Below the pieces are notes generated by a model, which had not been told where the DNA came from, did not search any database, and saw only the letters and a program-made list of their open reading frames with translations. A program made the translations under genes and the position numbers. A DNA stretch of 64,000 bases, from contig WHUX01000110.1 of the NCBI GenBank assembly GCA_015179025.1, positions 1-64,000 on the forward strand. The letters are read 5' to 3'. Source of the stretch: Terfezia claveryi (Eukaryota > Ascomycota > Pezizomycetes > Pezizales > Pezizaceae). This document shows, one piece after another, positions 1 to 11,900 of the stretch. Each line of letters opens with the position of its first letter. The first letter of the stretch is position 1.

Positions 1-731
1 ATTGAAGCGGTAATACGCATGGACGATGTGAAGTTGTTCATATGGACTTGTTTATGCGAGAAACTCATACTTTTCGAGACTTATATATATATGCGAGAAA
101 CCCATGCTTTTCGAGGCTTCTAGATATATATGCGAGAAACTCGTGCTTTTGGTGACTTATATATATATATATGCGAGAAACTCGTGCTTTTCGAGACTTA
201 TACATATATGCGAGAAACTCATGTTTTTCGAGGCTTCTAGATATATATGCAAGCAACTCATGCTTTTCGAGGCTTCTAGATATATATGCGAGAAACTCGT
301 GCTTTTGGTGACTTTATATATATATATATGCGAGAAACTCATGCTTTGCAGGCTTATATATATATATGCAAGTATTTTGAGGCTTCTAGATACATATGGA
401 ATCCATGCTTTCGAGGTTTATAATAGTCTGGGTGACACGGCCTCTATATATATAAGTCTCGAAAACCATGAGTTTCTCGCATATATATATATAAGTTCTA
501 AAAGCATGACTTTCTCCCATATATATATATAAGTCTCCAAAAGCACGAGTTTCTCGCATATATATATATAAGTCACCAAAAGTACGAGTTTCTCGCATAT
601 ATATCTAGAAGCCTCGAAAAGCATGAGTTGCTTGCATATATATCTAGAAGCCTCGAAAAGCATGAGTTTCTCGCATAAACAAGTCCATATGAACAACTTC
701 ACATCGTCCATGCCTATTACCCGCTTCAGTA
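1..731. repeat. Large inverted repeat built from about 39-bp tandem units
   Basis: Positions 1-68 and 662-731 are near-perfect reverse complements, apart from small differences near the outer ends. Between them lie about nine forward copies of a unit of roughly 39 bp beginning TGCGAGAAACTCATGCTTTT, each followed by a TA-rich stretch (55-396). About six inverted copies of the same unit follow (about 446-690). The centre lies near 400-440. The whole could fold into one long hairpin. The left arm reaches base 1, so the element may extend outside the window. Short ORFs on both strands are artefacts of the repeats. It could be a foldback element or an inverted duplication of a minisatellite. Confidence 0.85.
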
Positions 732-986
732 ATCTCACGGCTGGCGGACATAGGAGGCTTGAAACATGCATGCAGGGACGTGTGCTGATCTGTCACACCA
801 GCGTACGCCAATCTGCCTTCCAACCAATCAACACATATTTCCCGGCCGCGTCAACCAACACACATTTACAGGGCTACGTGAACCAACATAACACGAGAGC
901 ACGTGTGCCCCCTCTTTTCACAGGTATGACACATAACTCAACCTGCCAGCTCTCGGCGGAAGGTCAAGCAGGCAGCGCTCAGTTTA

Positions 987-1555
987 GGACTCCCCCAGTG
1001 CACTCTCGAGATATCCCTAACTATATACGCAGACATAGCCAGGTATGTGAACTCGCCAGCAGACCCGCGAACTCTAGGCTAATTGCTCTTAGGACTCCGC
1101 AAATGCACTGTCGAGATATCTCCATCTATATGCGCAGACATAGCTAGGTATGTGAACTCGCCAGCAGACCCACGAACTCTATGTAAAGGCATAGCTAATT
1201 GCTCTTAGGACTCCCCCAGTGCACTGTCGAGATATCCACCAACTATATGCGCAGACATATCTAGGTACGTGAACTCGCCAGTAAATCCGTGAACTCTATG
1301 TGAAGGCATAGCTAATTGCTCTTAGGACTTCGCAAATGCACTGTCGAGGTATCCCCATCTATATGCGCAGACATAGCTAGGTATGTGAACTCGCCCGCAG
1401 ACCCGCGAACTCTATGTGAAGGCATAGCTAATTGCTCTTAGGACTCCCCCAGTGCACTGTCGAGATATCCCCATCTATATACGCAGACATAGCTAGGTAC
1501 ATGAACTCGCCAGCAAATCCGCCGACTTTATGGGATCATATAGCTAATTGCTCTA
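987..1555. repeat. Five-unit tandem repeat of about 117 bp with alternating A/B units
   Basis: Units start at 987, 1092, 1208, 1325 and 1441, each with the sequence GGACT followed by a conserved GTGCACT or ATGCACT core. Units 1, 3 and 5 share the variant CTCCCCCAGTGCACT, whereas units 2 and 4 carry CGCAAATGCACT. The real period is therefore a dimer of about 233 bp. Unit 1 lacks about 11 bp, and the last unit diverges after about 60 bp. No coding function is visible. Confidence 0.85.
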
Positions 1556-2148
1556 GTACTAGGCGTTGCTCGTGGCAGCGGATGACTACATCAGCCAGCG
1601 ATTGGGCAGCTCTAGGTATGTGCAGTCTCGCGATATCAACGTTCTGCTGCTAATAGCTATATAGATATTATTAGATCAAAGCAGGGTGATAACGACTTTG
1701 CAGATGGCTCAGATCAGGGAACTGCTGGAATTTTGGGAGGCAGGTGCGCAGGATGAGTTCAAGTGGGATACATGAGGGAATGGTTCGTTGGAAGTGCATC
1801 GATAGCTCAGCAATATATATAGCAAGTCAAACGTACATAATTCTAAAATTTATACCTTTTACGTCGTGCCTTTGCCTGGCTGCTATCACTTTAATGCTCT
1901 GAGTGCACCCAGTGGTTTGCCTGTCAGGTAGTTGTGCCCAGGGCCCTTATGGCACCTAGACGTTGCGTGATTTTGTATTGGCACCACGGGGTAGGGAAAG
2001 GAAACAACGTGGGGGCGTGGATGCACAAGACATACGCCCGGGTGGCACCTCGGCAGACACGGCACCAGGGCGGTGCCTCGCAAGATATGGCGCCATGGCG
2101 ACTCAAGGGCTGGGGTGCCTGGGGCGAGCAGGTAGAAGAGGGCAATCA
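1556..2148. other. Non-coding stretch with a GC-rich island
   Basis: From 1556 to about 1900 the sequence is AT-rich with no gene signal. From about 1920 to 2165 it becomes GC-rich, with many GGCACC/GGTGCC and GGGC runs, unlike the AT-rich retroelement DNA next to it. Open frames of 70-90 codons occur on both strands here because of base composition; none resembles a known protein. The gag reading frame on the minus strand ends at this boundary, so it is probably a breakpoint. Confidence 0.5.
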
Positions 2149-3935
2149 TCAGGGCGCCTGGTGATGGTGTTGCAGCGTAAGAAAATCGTTCCTGATGTTG
2201 GTAATTCGGTTTTTGAGGTTTTCGGACTTCTTTTCGGCAGCCTTGGGAGTATTGGGAACCTCCTTTTTCACACCAGCAGCCTGTTCTTTTTGACGGAACT
2301 GGCTCTGTGCATGTGCCTCCCTAACCTTCTCATACTCAACCTGAGACCCGGCATTTGCGATAGCCTGGAAACACATTTCTGTACTAGCAGGTACCTTATC
2401 TAGAATGTCTTTGTCAGTACTGACTCGGACCATATGGGCCCGAGTCTCAGGCTGAATTGCACTAATCAGGTGCTCCCAGAGCTGTTCCCGTGGTAGTTCC
2501 GCTACCAACTGGTGAATCCTAACACGAGCGATGAAATCTTTCATCAACTCACCTTTTTTCTGGAACTCCTTCTGAAGGGAGACCTTCGCATCCCGCTTCT
2601 CATGCTGGTTCTGGTGTGCGTTTATGAATTCACGTTTAAAGACGTTAAACGTATCCTATTCAACCCATCCGGAGTTGGCATCTGGTGTACGCTTGTGTTG
2701 GTTTGCGTAATACCAAGTGCTCGCACCTCCTGTAAGGAGATCCGCTACAAACAGGATCTTTTCGCTATGAGTAGAGTATGTTAGCGGCATGCGTTCAAAG
2801 GTGTGGTCTACCTTCATTAGGAATTCCTTGAGTTTGCTTGAAGTTCCATCGAACTTCGGAGGTAGGGGGAGGTTTCGGGGTTCTTTCTTATCAGAAAGAA
2901 CTCGGGTTTTTTGGACTGGAGGTGGAGGAGGTGGAGGTGGTGGAGGTGGTACTGGACCTGTCCGAGTACCACGGATGATGAAATCTTCGATGTCATCATC
3001 AATTGATCGAGTTCGTTTTGGTGGGCGCTGTTGGCCAAGTGGTTGCTCTTGTAAGTCTTTGAGCTTTCGTTTGTAAGTTTGGATTCGGCAGGAGAGTTCT
3101 TCTACCGATTTCTTGTTAGTTTCACAACTCCGAATACGATCATCTTGTTCTTGTTTGATCGCTTTTTGTGCCCAATCATTTAGCTTGCCAACATCTGCCA
3201 TAATACCATCGAACTCCACCTTGGCTGCATCAATTATCGCCTCTGTGTCCTCCTTAAGCTTTTTTGTCAGCTCTAGCCATTGGATTTCTAAAGTTTCCTT
3301 AATGGAAACTGTTAGCATCTTGATCGCGTCTTCTTGCCCATTAGTTTGTCCTTTTAAGGCAGCTACTTCTTCAGTTACTTGCTGTCGCAGTAACTTTAGA
3401 TCGTCATAAGTAGCTTTCGCACTATTGAATACGATTGTGTGAGCTTCTTGAGCTTGTTTTAGAAAACTAGCCTGAGCATTTAAACCTTCTGTAAGGTTCA
3501 TAATTTCGGCTCGTTGCCGTTCGAATTCTGTGGCTCCATCACGAACAATTCTAGCCAATAATTCGTCATATTCTTATTGGCTTAGTCCTGTGCGAGGGGG
3601 TCGAATTAGACGTAGCGGAGGTTGTGCGGGATGGCGTTGGGATGAAGCATTACTGTTTGTTCGTCGAGGTGGTCTTCGTGAAGGTAGGCCAAATCGATCA
3701 ATTAATCCAGGTGGGAATAATTATAACTCGTCTGGACTATATATGGGGTGTCTGGAAGATTCTATCGCACGAGATAGGATATCCTCTATTGGGATATCAA
3801 TGAGATCATCTTTGTATCAGTATCCAACTGTGGAAGATTGTGAGGTCTTTGTGTGATAGCACGGAGTGTGACATCTGGGAACGTTAGGGGTTGGTAGGGC
3901 TGGCGAGGCCCTCTTGGTGTCTGTGAACTAGACAT
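2149..3935 (-). pseudogene. Decayed LTR-retrotransposon gag (element A)
   Basis: Read on the minus strand from ATG 3935, the frame encodes a Gag-like protein. It has a Gln/Pro/Arg-rich N-terminus, a long coiled coil (about 3560-3060), a run of about eleven prolines (2917-2950) and a retrotransposon-gag core. The core runs from LPPKFDG through the TWYYANQ motif and past the stop at 2656 to about 2200. The frame is broken by TAA at 3721-3723, TAA at 3574-3576, TAG at 2656-2658 and one frameshift near 3795. Each stop is one C-to-T change from a Gln codon (CAA or CAG), which fits RIP. No zinc knuckle, protease or polymerase follows; the element is truncated near 2150-2165. Ty3/gypsy affinity is likely but unproven. 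Confidence 0.8.
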
Positions 3936-3986
3936 GATTTGAGAGTATATAGCAAATGATAACGAGAATCACTGGCTACAAAGTAA

Positions 3987-5431
3987 TGTCATGGGGGCCC
4001 TATTAACTGATAGCGCTCTTGCGACTATTAGGACGGCCGTAATTTCCTGCCGCAACGATATCTATTCCGCAACACAGAATATCAATCCTATAGCAGTAAA
4101 GTTCAATCCAACATAGTTCCTCACGACGGATCTTATTTCGCAACACAAAATAAATCCTATGTCGCTTAAACGTAAAGTTAACTCAAGACTTAGAACTTTG
4201 TAGGCTTCGTATACTCGAGGTGCTCTTGCTTTCGAATACTCGCTGGTGGTAGAATAATTCAACCGGAACTACTTGCACTATTTATATCCCGTGGTGTTTG
4301 TAGATATTCTTATGATAAAAATATTTTATAAAATGCGGGCCTACCTGTCACCTTGGAATTTCTTCCTAAGTGTTATGCCATCCACACCTTTGTTAATGCA
4401 GTTGCTATCTGCACTCGTTTCACAGGTTACTAACCGAACGTAGAGAATATTCCATGTCTGATGTTATACGTACTTCGCTTATGCTCGTTATCCCATTAAA
4501 GAATCTTATCCGAGCAACTAAATTCAATCAGATACGTTACCAATCCCCGATACTATCGAATTCCATCCGACAATATCCGAAGCATCTAATTATGTTTCCG
4601 GCAATATTCACTTAATAGTGTCTAGTGTCCATTGAAAATAATTTTCAACTGCACATAACTCTATGAATAGAGAACCTAGGTCACAAGTAGATTACCATTG
4701 GAAAGGTATCAACGCATAGAAGATTATAGAATCTTAGTTTATCTCGATACCCAAATTATTCATAGAGTTATTACCAATAATAAGTAAACCTCCTCGTGGA
4801 CCTATTTGACCATATTAAAAGTCTTATATCTCCATGGTTTAACTCCGATCATAAAAAGGATTGCAGAAATGGAATCAGGACGAAGAGTAGGCCTAGATAG
4901 AACCTTGAAACATTAAATTCGGAGAATTTATGTTTTGGCCCTACCTTTGGCCTCTGTCCTGAGCGCACTCCCTTATAGTGTCACCGGACGCACTTTGGTC
5001 TAAAGTGCGCCCTCGGTCCTTCATTTTTTTAGTTATTTTTACCGAATTATTTTCCTGCAGTTCAGGGTAATAATTCAATATTCAGGGTAACGCCAAGACT
5101 TCAGGGTAACACCTAATATAGCTAGCATATATATGCATATAGTCAGCATATTAATCTGAGTATAACTATTGAACCGTTAATCGGATTCTTATGAAACTTA
5201 AACCGTAGCTCCCTCAAGGGTCTATGGACGTTCCATAAGGGTCTTAACCATCCAGGATGATTATAAACCATTCCGAGGTTCATACCCGTTTCATACACTT
5301 AACTCTTATAGATAAGTATTAGAAACGTTTGCACCACACTGCTAAGAGTGTACCTAGAGTTCATATAGATTCTAGGGTCGTTCTATAAGGGCCCAAGTAC
5401 CTTTGGTAGGGCTGGATGTCACCCCGTGACA
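3987..5431 (-). mobile_element. Long terminal repeat of element A
   Basis: This 1,445-bp block has the expected LTR ends. On the plus strand it begins TGTCATGGGG and ends CCCCGTGACA, so both strands start TGTCA and finish TGACA. The gag of element A starts 52 bp beyond its inner end, as expected for a 5' LTR. The outer end cuts straight into the coding frame of a second gag (element B) at 5432. Inside are three copies of TTCAGGGTAA (5057-5115). No canonical TGG primer-binding site is obvious next to 3986. The partner LTR is absent from this window. Confidence 0.75.
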
Positions 5432-6867
5432 CAAAGCTGATCTTTGCTGGTAAAGGGAATGCAGAATTTCCGAAATTCTACAAGGAATTGAGCCACTGTG
5501 TTGTTCTTAGTTTTATCGTCTTTTCGGTAAGAACTGTGTAGAACTTTTGCGTCTCCTTCTATGTGCCAACCGAGCCAAATCATAGCTTCTCTAGAGTCTG
5601 GATCGAGGTCTCCCACATCTAAAAGATCCTTAGCATCGTCTACCCAATTGTCAAAGGTAGCTGCTTCTTTCCATTTTCCAGCTCCATTATTCATCTTGAG
5701 TTTAGGAGCTTTAAGTTTGCTGCTTCCAAAGACTGAACTTGATGTAGTATCCACGCTTTGAGATCTTCTAATGCGTCCAATAGGAATTCAATTGTTATTT
5801 CCTTCAGATGATTCATAGTCTGATCCATCTGAATCATCAGGGTTACCGGATCTAGGAGGAGCTGACAATCTAACCTTAGCTGGAGTTTTGCTAGGTGTTT
5901 GTGGAGGCTTAAGAGTAGGTGGAGGAACGTGTTGAGGTTGCTGAGGTGGTGGCATAGTATTAGATGTAGTAGTACTAGCAGGGTTCTGAAATGAAGTTGT
6001 CTGAGTTTTGGTACTAATATTTATGCGAGATCCAGGAGGGGCTGAAGGGCTTCTTGGAGGCGGAAAGACTGGAGAACGTGATTTCGGGTATTGAGAGGAG
6101 GAACTAGATCCACGAAAAATATCTAAAGGATTCTTAGGTAAAAAGGTTTCATGGAATTCCTTTTTTGCATGAGATAGGAAGCTCGAGTGAGTTTCCTTAG
6201 TTTTCTGTGGTGCTGTTGGAATTCCTAAATGATCTGATCCATGTCTTGCTGGTTTTTCTGGCGTGATCGGAAATTGTCCTAAAACATTTTGTTGCTTGAG
6301 TTCCTAAGCTAATTCTGAAGTAGCTTTGATTAATTGAATAAATCCTTCATAATCATTACTAAATGTTTTAGCTCTTGGTTTATGCTGGTAATAGAACGCA
6401 GACATGTTCGTAATCATATTGAATAATTCATTTTGATCTTTGGGTTCAGGCTGAAAGGATTGCTGAGGCTTGATTGGAGTAGGTTGCTGAACAACTACTG
6501 CTGGATGTTTTCCTTGAGTTGATGGTTTAGGAGTTTCTTCTTCCATTTGATACTCTTCTAACTCATCATCATCCTGTTCGAGTTCTTCTTTCTCATCTGC
6601 CTTAGATGATTGTCTAGATGTGGTTCTAGAACTAGGATTCTGTTTGAGAGGACTAAATTCAGGGTCATGGCCTGAAAGTCTGCTAGAGGTTCTAAGAACT
6701 GAGTGTTGTTCTGATACTATTGGGGCTTGCTTAATTTCGTTTGCAAGGCTTTTACTGAGATTCCGAAACCGTATGGTTGCTAAAGAGGCTAGTACTGAAT
6801 AACTAGTGCTGACAGAAGTATAATGGCATTTTTCTGGAATGACAAGGGAGAATAGTGACTGACTGAT
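5432..6867 (-). pseudogene. Decayed LTR-retrotransposon gag (element B), interrupted by element A
   Basis: The minus strand is open in one frame from 6867 to 5432 except for TAG at 6304-6306 and TGA at 5788-5790. A further in-frame TGA lies at 6868-6870. The product has a low-complexity Ser/Pro/Gln N-terminal half. A gag-type domain follows (KLKAPKLKMNNGAGKW, then WVDDAKDLL, MIWLGWHIEGDA and VAQFLVEFRKFC). The stops fit CAG-to-TAG and CGA-to-TGA changes. The frame runs into the LTR of element A after codons for FTSKDQL, so the rest of element B was displaced by that insertion. No pol sequence of this element is present. Confidence 0.75.
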
Positions 6868-7715
6868 TCACAGGCCTTGTTGAGCTCGAGTTCTGGAGTA
6901 GCTAGAGTAGCTAAAGGAATTGACTAGAGTGTCTAGACAAGGTTCAAGAGGAACTAGGGGTGATCAAGCCCTAGCAAAAGAGGAGGAAGAATTTTAAAGC
7001 TGGTTTGCAGGTAAAAAAAATGTAAGTGTGGGCCAAGTTAGTAGAGGTGTTCCTGAGATGAACACAGCTCTACCAACGTGGTTGGGCAGCTAAGCACACT
7101 GTCTAGGTCCTATACAGGAGTCCCAAAGAGCGGCTGGCTGTTGGTGTATTTGGGGGGTATTCAGGAGAGTCACGGAGATCTGGAGAAAGAATATTACTGG
7201 TGTAGCTTGTATATTCTGATGTTGCTCGACTCGATGGTACTGAAAGAGATCCTGTCCTATCTAGAGGCCGCGGAAATAAGGTCTTTAATAGACACTAGAT
7301 TTCTGAGGCTATGAGTCTAAACGAACTTATGTAAGGACAATCATCAAGACTCATTATGATACCTGATCATAATGGATACAAGATAGCTCATTCTAGATAC
7401 GTTCTGTATCATAGATGACGCCAGAGAAAGTAATAGAAACGAGGCTGATAATAGAATAGAGAATAAGACATGACATCAGTTGCTGAACAAGATAGGCAAC
7501 TGGAACAGGAGAAAGTGGTTAGCTTGCTGACTACATAAAACATGTCAGGAAAGAGATAACGTGCTAAAGAAAGACAACACTAATACATGAGTAATCCATA
7601 TACTAATCCAACTGAGGGAAATACCTAAACAAGTAAAATGCGTCCTAAACATTAGATAAAGAAAATCCTAAAAATAGCCAAAGAGATTCCAACGTTCAAA
7701 CAAGACTTATAGTAA
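6868..7715. other. Non-coding, AT-rich stretch
   Basis: This stretch would contain the leader and LTR of element B if they survive, but I could not find matching terminal sequences. One open frame of 78 codons (7078-7314, plus) resembles nothing I know. The part from 7320 to 7715 is A-rich and purine-rich, with no gene or repeat that I can support. Confidence 0.4.
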
Positions 7716-8714
7716 GGAGAAAAACAAGTATTCCTTACAAAAAGTAAGGCAAAGGACAGGCTGGAAGCAACCTGGGGCGCGCAGTGGGAAGACCAGGTGG
7801 GGGACCTCATGCCGCCATAGCCGGCCGAGAAGTTTCTAAGGGAGCTTGCAGTGTTCTTGGAGAAACAAGTGGATTGGGCAGCAGCAAAGCTTATTTTGGA
7901 GGTTAGGGTTAAAGAGCGGCTGGCCGCTAAGAAGACAAAGAAAGTTGTTTAGCTAACCTCGCGTGATATAGCTGATAGAGCTATATCAGAAAGATGCAAA
8001 GCAAGAGGGAAGAAGGCTGTGGCTAGTTTACAGCCGAAAACCGATGTTGGGGAAAATTCCGCTGGTCGGATAACCCCGGTTGGGGAAAATTCCGCTGGTC
8101 GGATACAAAGCCCCGCTGGCCGGGCACCTATAGACACCCAGACCTTACTTTCTCCTTCTCAACTTTCTTCTTCTTCTGTTAGTGAAGCTGCTGCCCAAGA
8201 TCCAAACGTAGATCTTGAGAACATTGACAAGGAACTTCCTGGCTCTAAGCCGGTTATGGAAATGCAGAGGTCGATCCCCCACGGATCTTTTGCATCACTC
8301 CCGAAGGAAGCCAAAGCTGAATCTGGAGCCGAGCCTAGACTGAGTGAAGAGGTGAGAATGGATAAAGGTAAGGGTAGGGTGGTTGACGCAGCAGAAGCGA
8401 AGGAAGCAGAGGCTGCCTCTAAGACTCGCAAACGTAAGAGAGCTACAAATGAGGTCAAAAAGAGCACTATGGAAAAGAGGAGGAAATATAGGTTAGAAAT
8501 CCCCATTATTAACTTGAATGTAGAGGAGGGGGTGGAAGAACTAAAGCGTGAAGCACTTGACGAGGAAGAAAAGGACGAAGCTTTGGCGGTAGAGGAAGCT
8601 GTTAAAGTATTATTTCGGGGGAAGGGACAGCCAGATAAGGAAACGGCAGGGAGGATGTTGAGGAAGATGATGAAGATAATAAAGGCGGAAGTGGTAGAGG
8701 TGGATGATGATTGA
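7716..8714 (+). pseudogene. Companion ORF of the KDZ element, with two amber codons
   Basis: One frame stays open from 7716 to the TGA at 8712-8714 apart from TAG at 7818-7820 and TAG at 7950-7952. The uninterrupted part (8019-8714, 231 codons from a GTG) has no convincing ATG at its start. It encodes a Ser/Pro-rich segment, a basic stretch with KTRKRKR and EKRRKYR that looks like a nuclear localisation signal, and an acidic, Glu-rich C-terminus. A 26-bp sequence is directly repeated at 8047-8072 and 8080-8105, encoding VGENSAGRI twice. I recognise no family. It lies 236 bp upstream of the KDZ transposase gene on the same strand and shows the same amber-only decay, so it may belong to the same element. 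Confidence 0.45.
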
Positions 8715-8950
8715 TCACACACATAGTAGGATTACATGTGCGATGGGAAAAGTGATGAGGAAGGAGTTGATTATGGTTTCCTTTGTTTTATTTGTATAGT
8801 TATAATATACTTTATCATCAATATATGCATCGTTCTTCTTCGCAGTATTCAATCAGGTCTTGGCATGAGACTCGTGCACTCATATATATTTGTAACATTC
8901 ATAGCCACCCATCACCCACACACCTACACACACTTTAGAGATCTCTCATC

Positions 8951-11900
8951 ATGAGAGATACCACAACAGTTATTGTCCTCTGGAAAGGGGTAAGACCCAA
9001 ACCAAAGAAGCTAACAGGGAAACAATTAAAGAAGCATTTTGATTCTCAGCTCAATAATGCATACGAAATGATGAATTCCTTAAGGATTCAACCAATACCA
9101 AACCTCCAGTTAAGGTCTGCCAACCAGGAGGGAGAATGGGTCAACTTAGAAGCTAATGATCTTGGCAATACTCTTGATGAAAACAATGAAGAGGATCCAA
9201 TATTGATGGCTCAGCACCTACTTCAGACCAATTCTAATTCTATAAAGAGGAGGAATGCCAAAAATAGAGAACAGTTGGCATAGAACTGGAGCAAAGTCAG
9301 GCTAATGATGGTTCAGTATACCACCGGAAGAGCTTTACCAGAGTGTGACTGCCAGGAAAGAAAGGAGAAGGTGATAACCATAATATCATTGACTGGTAAG
9401 TAGACAAGACACTACAGATATCCTAGTAGTTTAAAGCTAACCAGTTTCCAATGCAGAGATGAAGAAGATATCCTATAGTTTTTGTAACTGCGGGCAGCGT
9501 AGTGCTAAACTATTCTATGACAACAAATTCCCTTCCAAACCTCTTCATGCCTCTATAGTTTTTGATATATGGCTTCTGCAACTATTACATGAACAGCTAA
9601 TTCATGGAATTGGCCGAATTCATGCATGGAGTAGAGGATTACAGAGCTGCTTAGAAGCCAATTCGCCAGAGGTGGTGCCTGATTTCTATAGATCAGTAGG
9701 CTTCAATTTTTACCTATGCCCAACTCACACTTTAGAATTGAAACTTACTTTAATGTACTTATAGCTCCTAGATGTATATTATAACTGGAGGGCTGTGAGT
9801 TCGGAGTGCGAGAAGTTTGTAGCAACGACTCTGGCTCAAACAGCCCCAGAACATTGCTGGGATGCCGGTGCTTTTGAAAACTTATGTCCTGCATGTTTCA
9901 ACTTCTCTCTAGATGACAGAAATGGCCTGCAGGTATATAGAGGTAAAGATCAAGGCCCCTTGAATGACCAGACTAGCTCTTCAGAAGGAAAGGTTGAATA
10001 TAATGTTGTATTCGTTTCAATAGATGGGGACATGCAACTTACCTAGTTTAAGGATGTCACCAGTCATAAAACCCATTTCCAAGAGTGGGAAGTTCTTCCA
10101 AGCAAACTTTTTGTTAATATCGATAGGCGATTTTATGGTACATCTAGCCAACCAGACCCTAATGATGAAGAACAACTAATTGAAGCTAAAGTGGAAGAGC
10201 CTGACCAGTGTGCAAGCCAGTTTAAAGCCTCCAGGGGATGGGAAAGTAGTACATCTACAAAGGAGTTAGCATCACTGAAGAGTTTTGATGAGACAGGGTT
10301 AATGGGTATGGTTTGTCACCATGGCTGCCCACTCCAGTACCTGAATATATATACTAGAGAGCGGGCAAGACATGGTATTGCCCTACTGCAAAGCCTGCTC
10401 AAGGATCTACCCAGCGGCACAAAAATACGTTGTTGCTATGATATCTTATGTATATTTGCTACTACGGTCAAGGTAGGTTACCACTATCTCTTTGTTATCT
10501 CCACTGTTCACACTGAATTTATACTGAAGATGTATTCTTAGAGGCTAGCACCAAAACTGGCCTCAGTTTTGACCTGCCAAGTTGGGAGATTTCATATATA
10601 TGCACATGAATACAAATGTCATGTGTTGTACAATACTCAATGCTCGATGGGTTGGAGAAATATGATAAGTGAAGAGTGCGAATCTGATTGGTCACTAAAA
10701 GGCCATCTTGTCACCTCAACACGCATTTCCTCAGCTCCTAGAAGGCAGCAACGAATTGATAATCATGCTTGCTTTGTAGTTAACATGACTCGTGAGAGAT
10801 TAGGCTATAGGCTAGGTCACCGGCTTACCAAGGCCCAGGCAGATCTAAAAGCCTCATCAGCCATTTTGGAACACCTTTACATGCAAAATAACAGGAAGGG
10901 AACTAATTTCACCGAAGAGTATTTTGACATCCAACTAGAGCTGCAAGAGGTATACTATTGGGAAAACAGGTAAATAGCAGGAGCTCAGGGGCCAGCTTAC
11001 ATGGATATTTGGTTAAATAACTAATGTAAATTTTAGAAACAAAGCTGAGCCTGTAGATCCTAATGATGTGATTTTTACTGCTATCCTGAATGAAGAGGAG
11101 ATTCTCAGGGACTTAGAAGAGGATAGACGGGCTGGTATTCCTACTCGTCGAAAGCTCCCTCCACCGAATCAAAAGCTTGACCGGAGAGACCTCAAACAAG
11201 TATCAAAAGGGCATGCTGCAGTCCACAGAACAACACAGCTTCTTACTCAACAACACCAGACCATTGATGACTGGGTGGATCGGCAAGCACCTGATAGTAA
11301 ATACAAGATATACGAAAACAGGAAGATCATGCAAAAACTACACAATATTCAGCAAGGGTTAATACAAAACACAACCACACGGAAAAAGGAGCTTGAAGCA
11401 ATCAGGAGTAGAGTTGGCCATAAGAACTCTAAGAAGTTCATGACTTGCCTTAATCAACGTTGGAAGGCAGTTAATATTGGCATAGCTGAATTCAACGAGC
11501 TTATAGAAAAATTAGCTATTGAGCAATGCTCTAAAGAGCTTGATATACGAAAAATAAAGAAGAAAGGGTTGACTTTAGATACATTCTGGGATGTAAATTG
11601 TGTAAGGATTACAGATGACTGGGTATGCTAGGAAGTAGTCTATGAGGGCATTGCAGCACTTTCTCATCAAAGGCGAGCTTAGGAAGAGATCATCTGCATA
11701 GGCATTAAGATAGCCAGAGTTTTTAATTAGATTGGTAAGGAGACATACAGAGCTACATATTCTGATACCAATGGTTAGCTGCGCCCATGGACAGTCCAGC
11801 GTCTCCGGCATCTATAGAATATTATGACAGGCTTTCTCAAAGCTCAAGCAAGATATGGGCTTGAAATAAGCAAAACACAACAAACAATGATTATGGGTGA

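Noticed and set aside
55..690. Regular repeats that could suggest a CRISPR array
   Set aside because: Units are contiguous, lack unique spacers and occur in both orientations as a palindrome; the genome is eukaryotic.
11575..11811. A minus-strand frame containing YADDLFLSS, resembling a reverse-transcriptase active site
   Set aside because: It is antisense to the KDZ transposase C-terminal exon, whose plus-strand frame continues through the same bases with the family's sequence pattern. No other reverse-transcriptase motif surrounds it.
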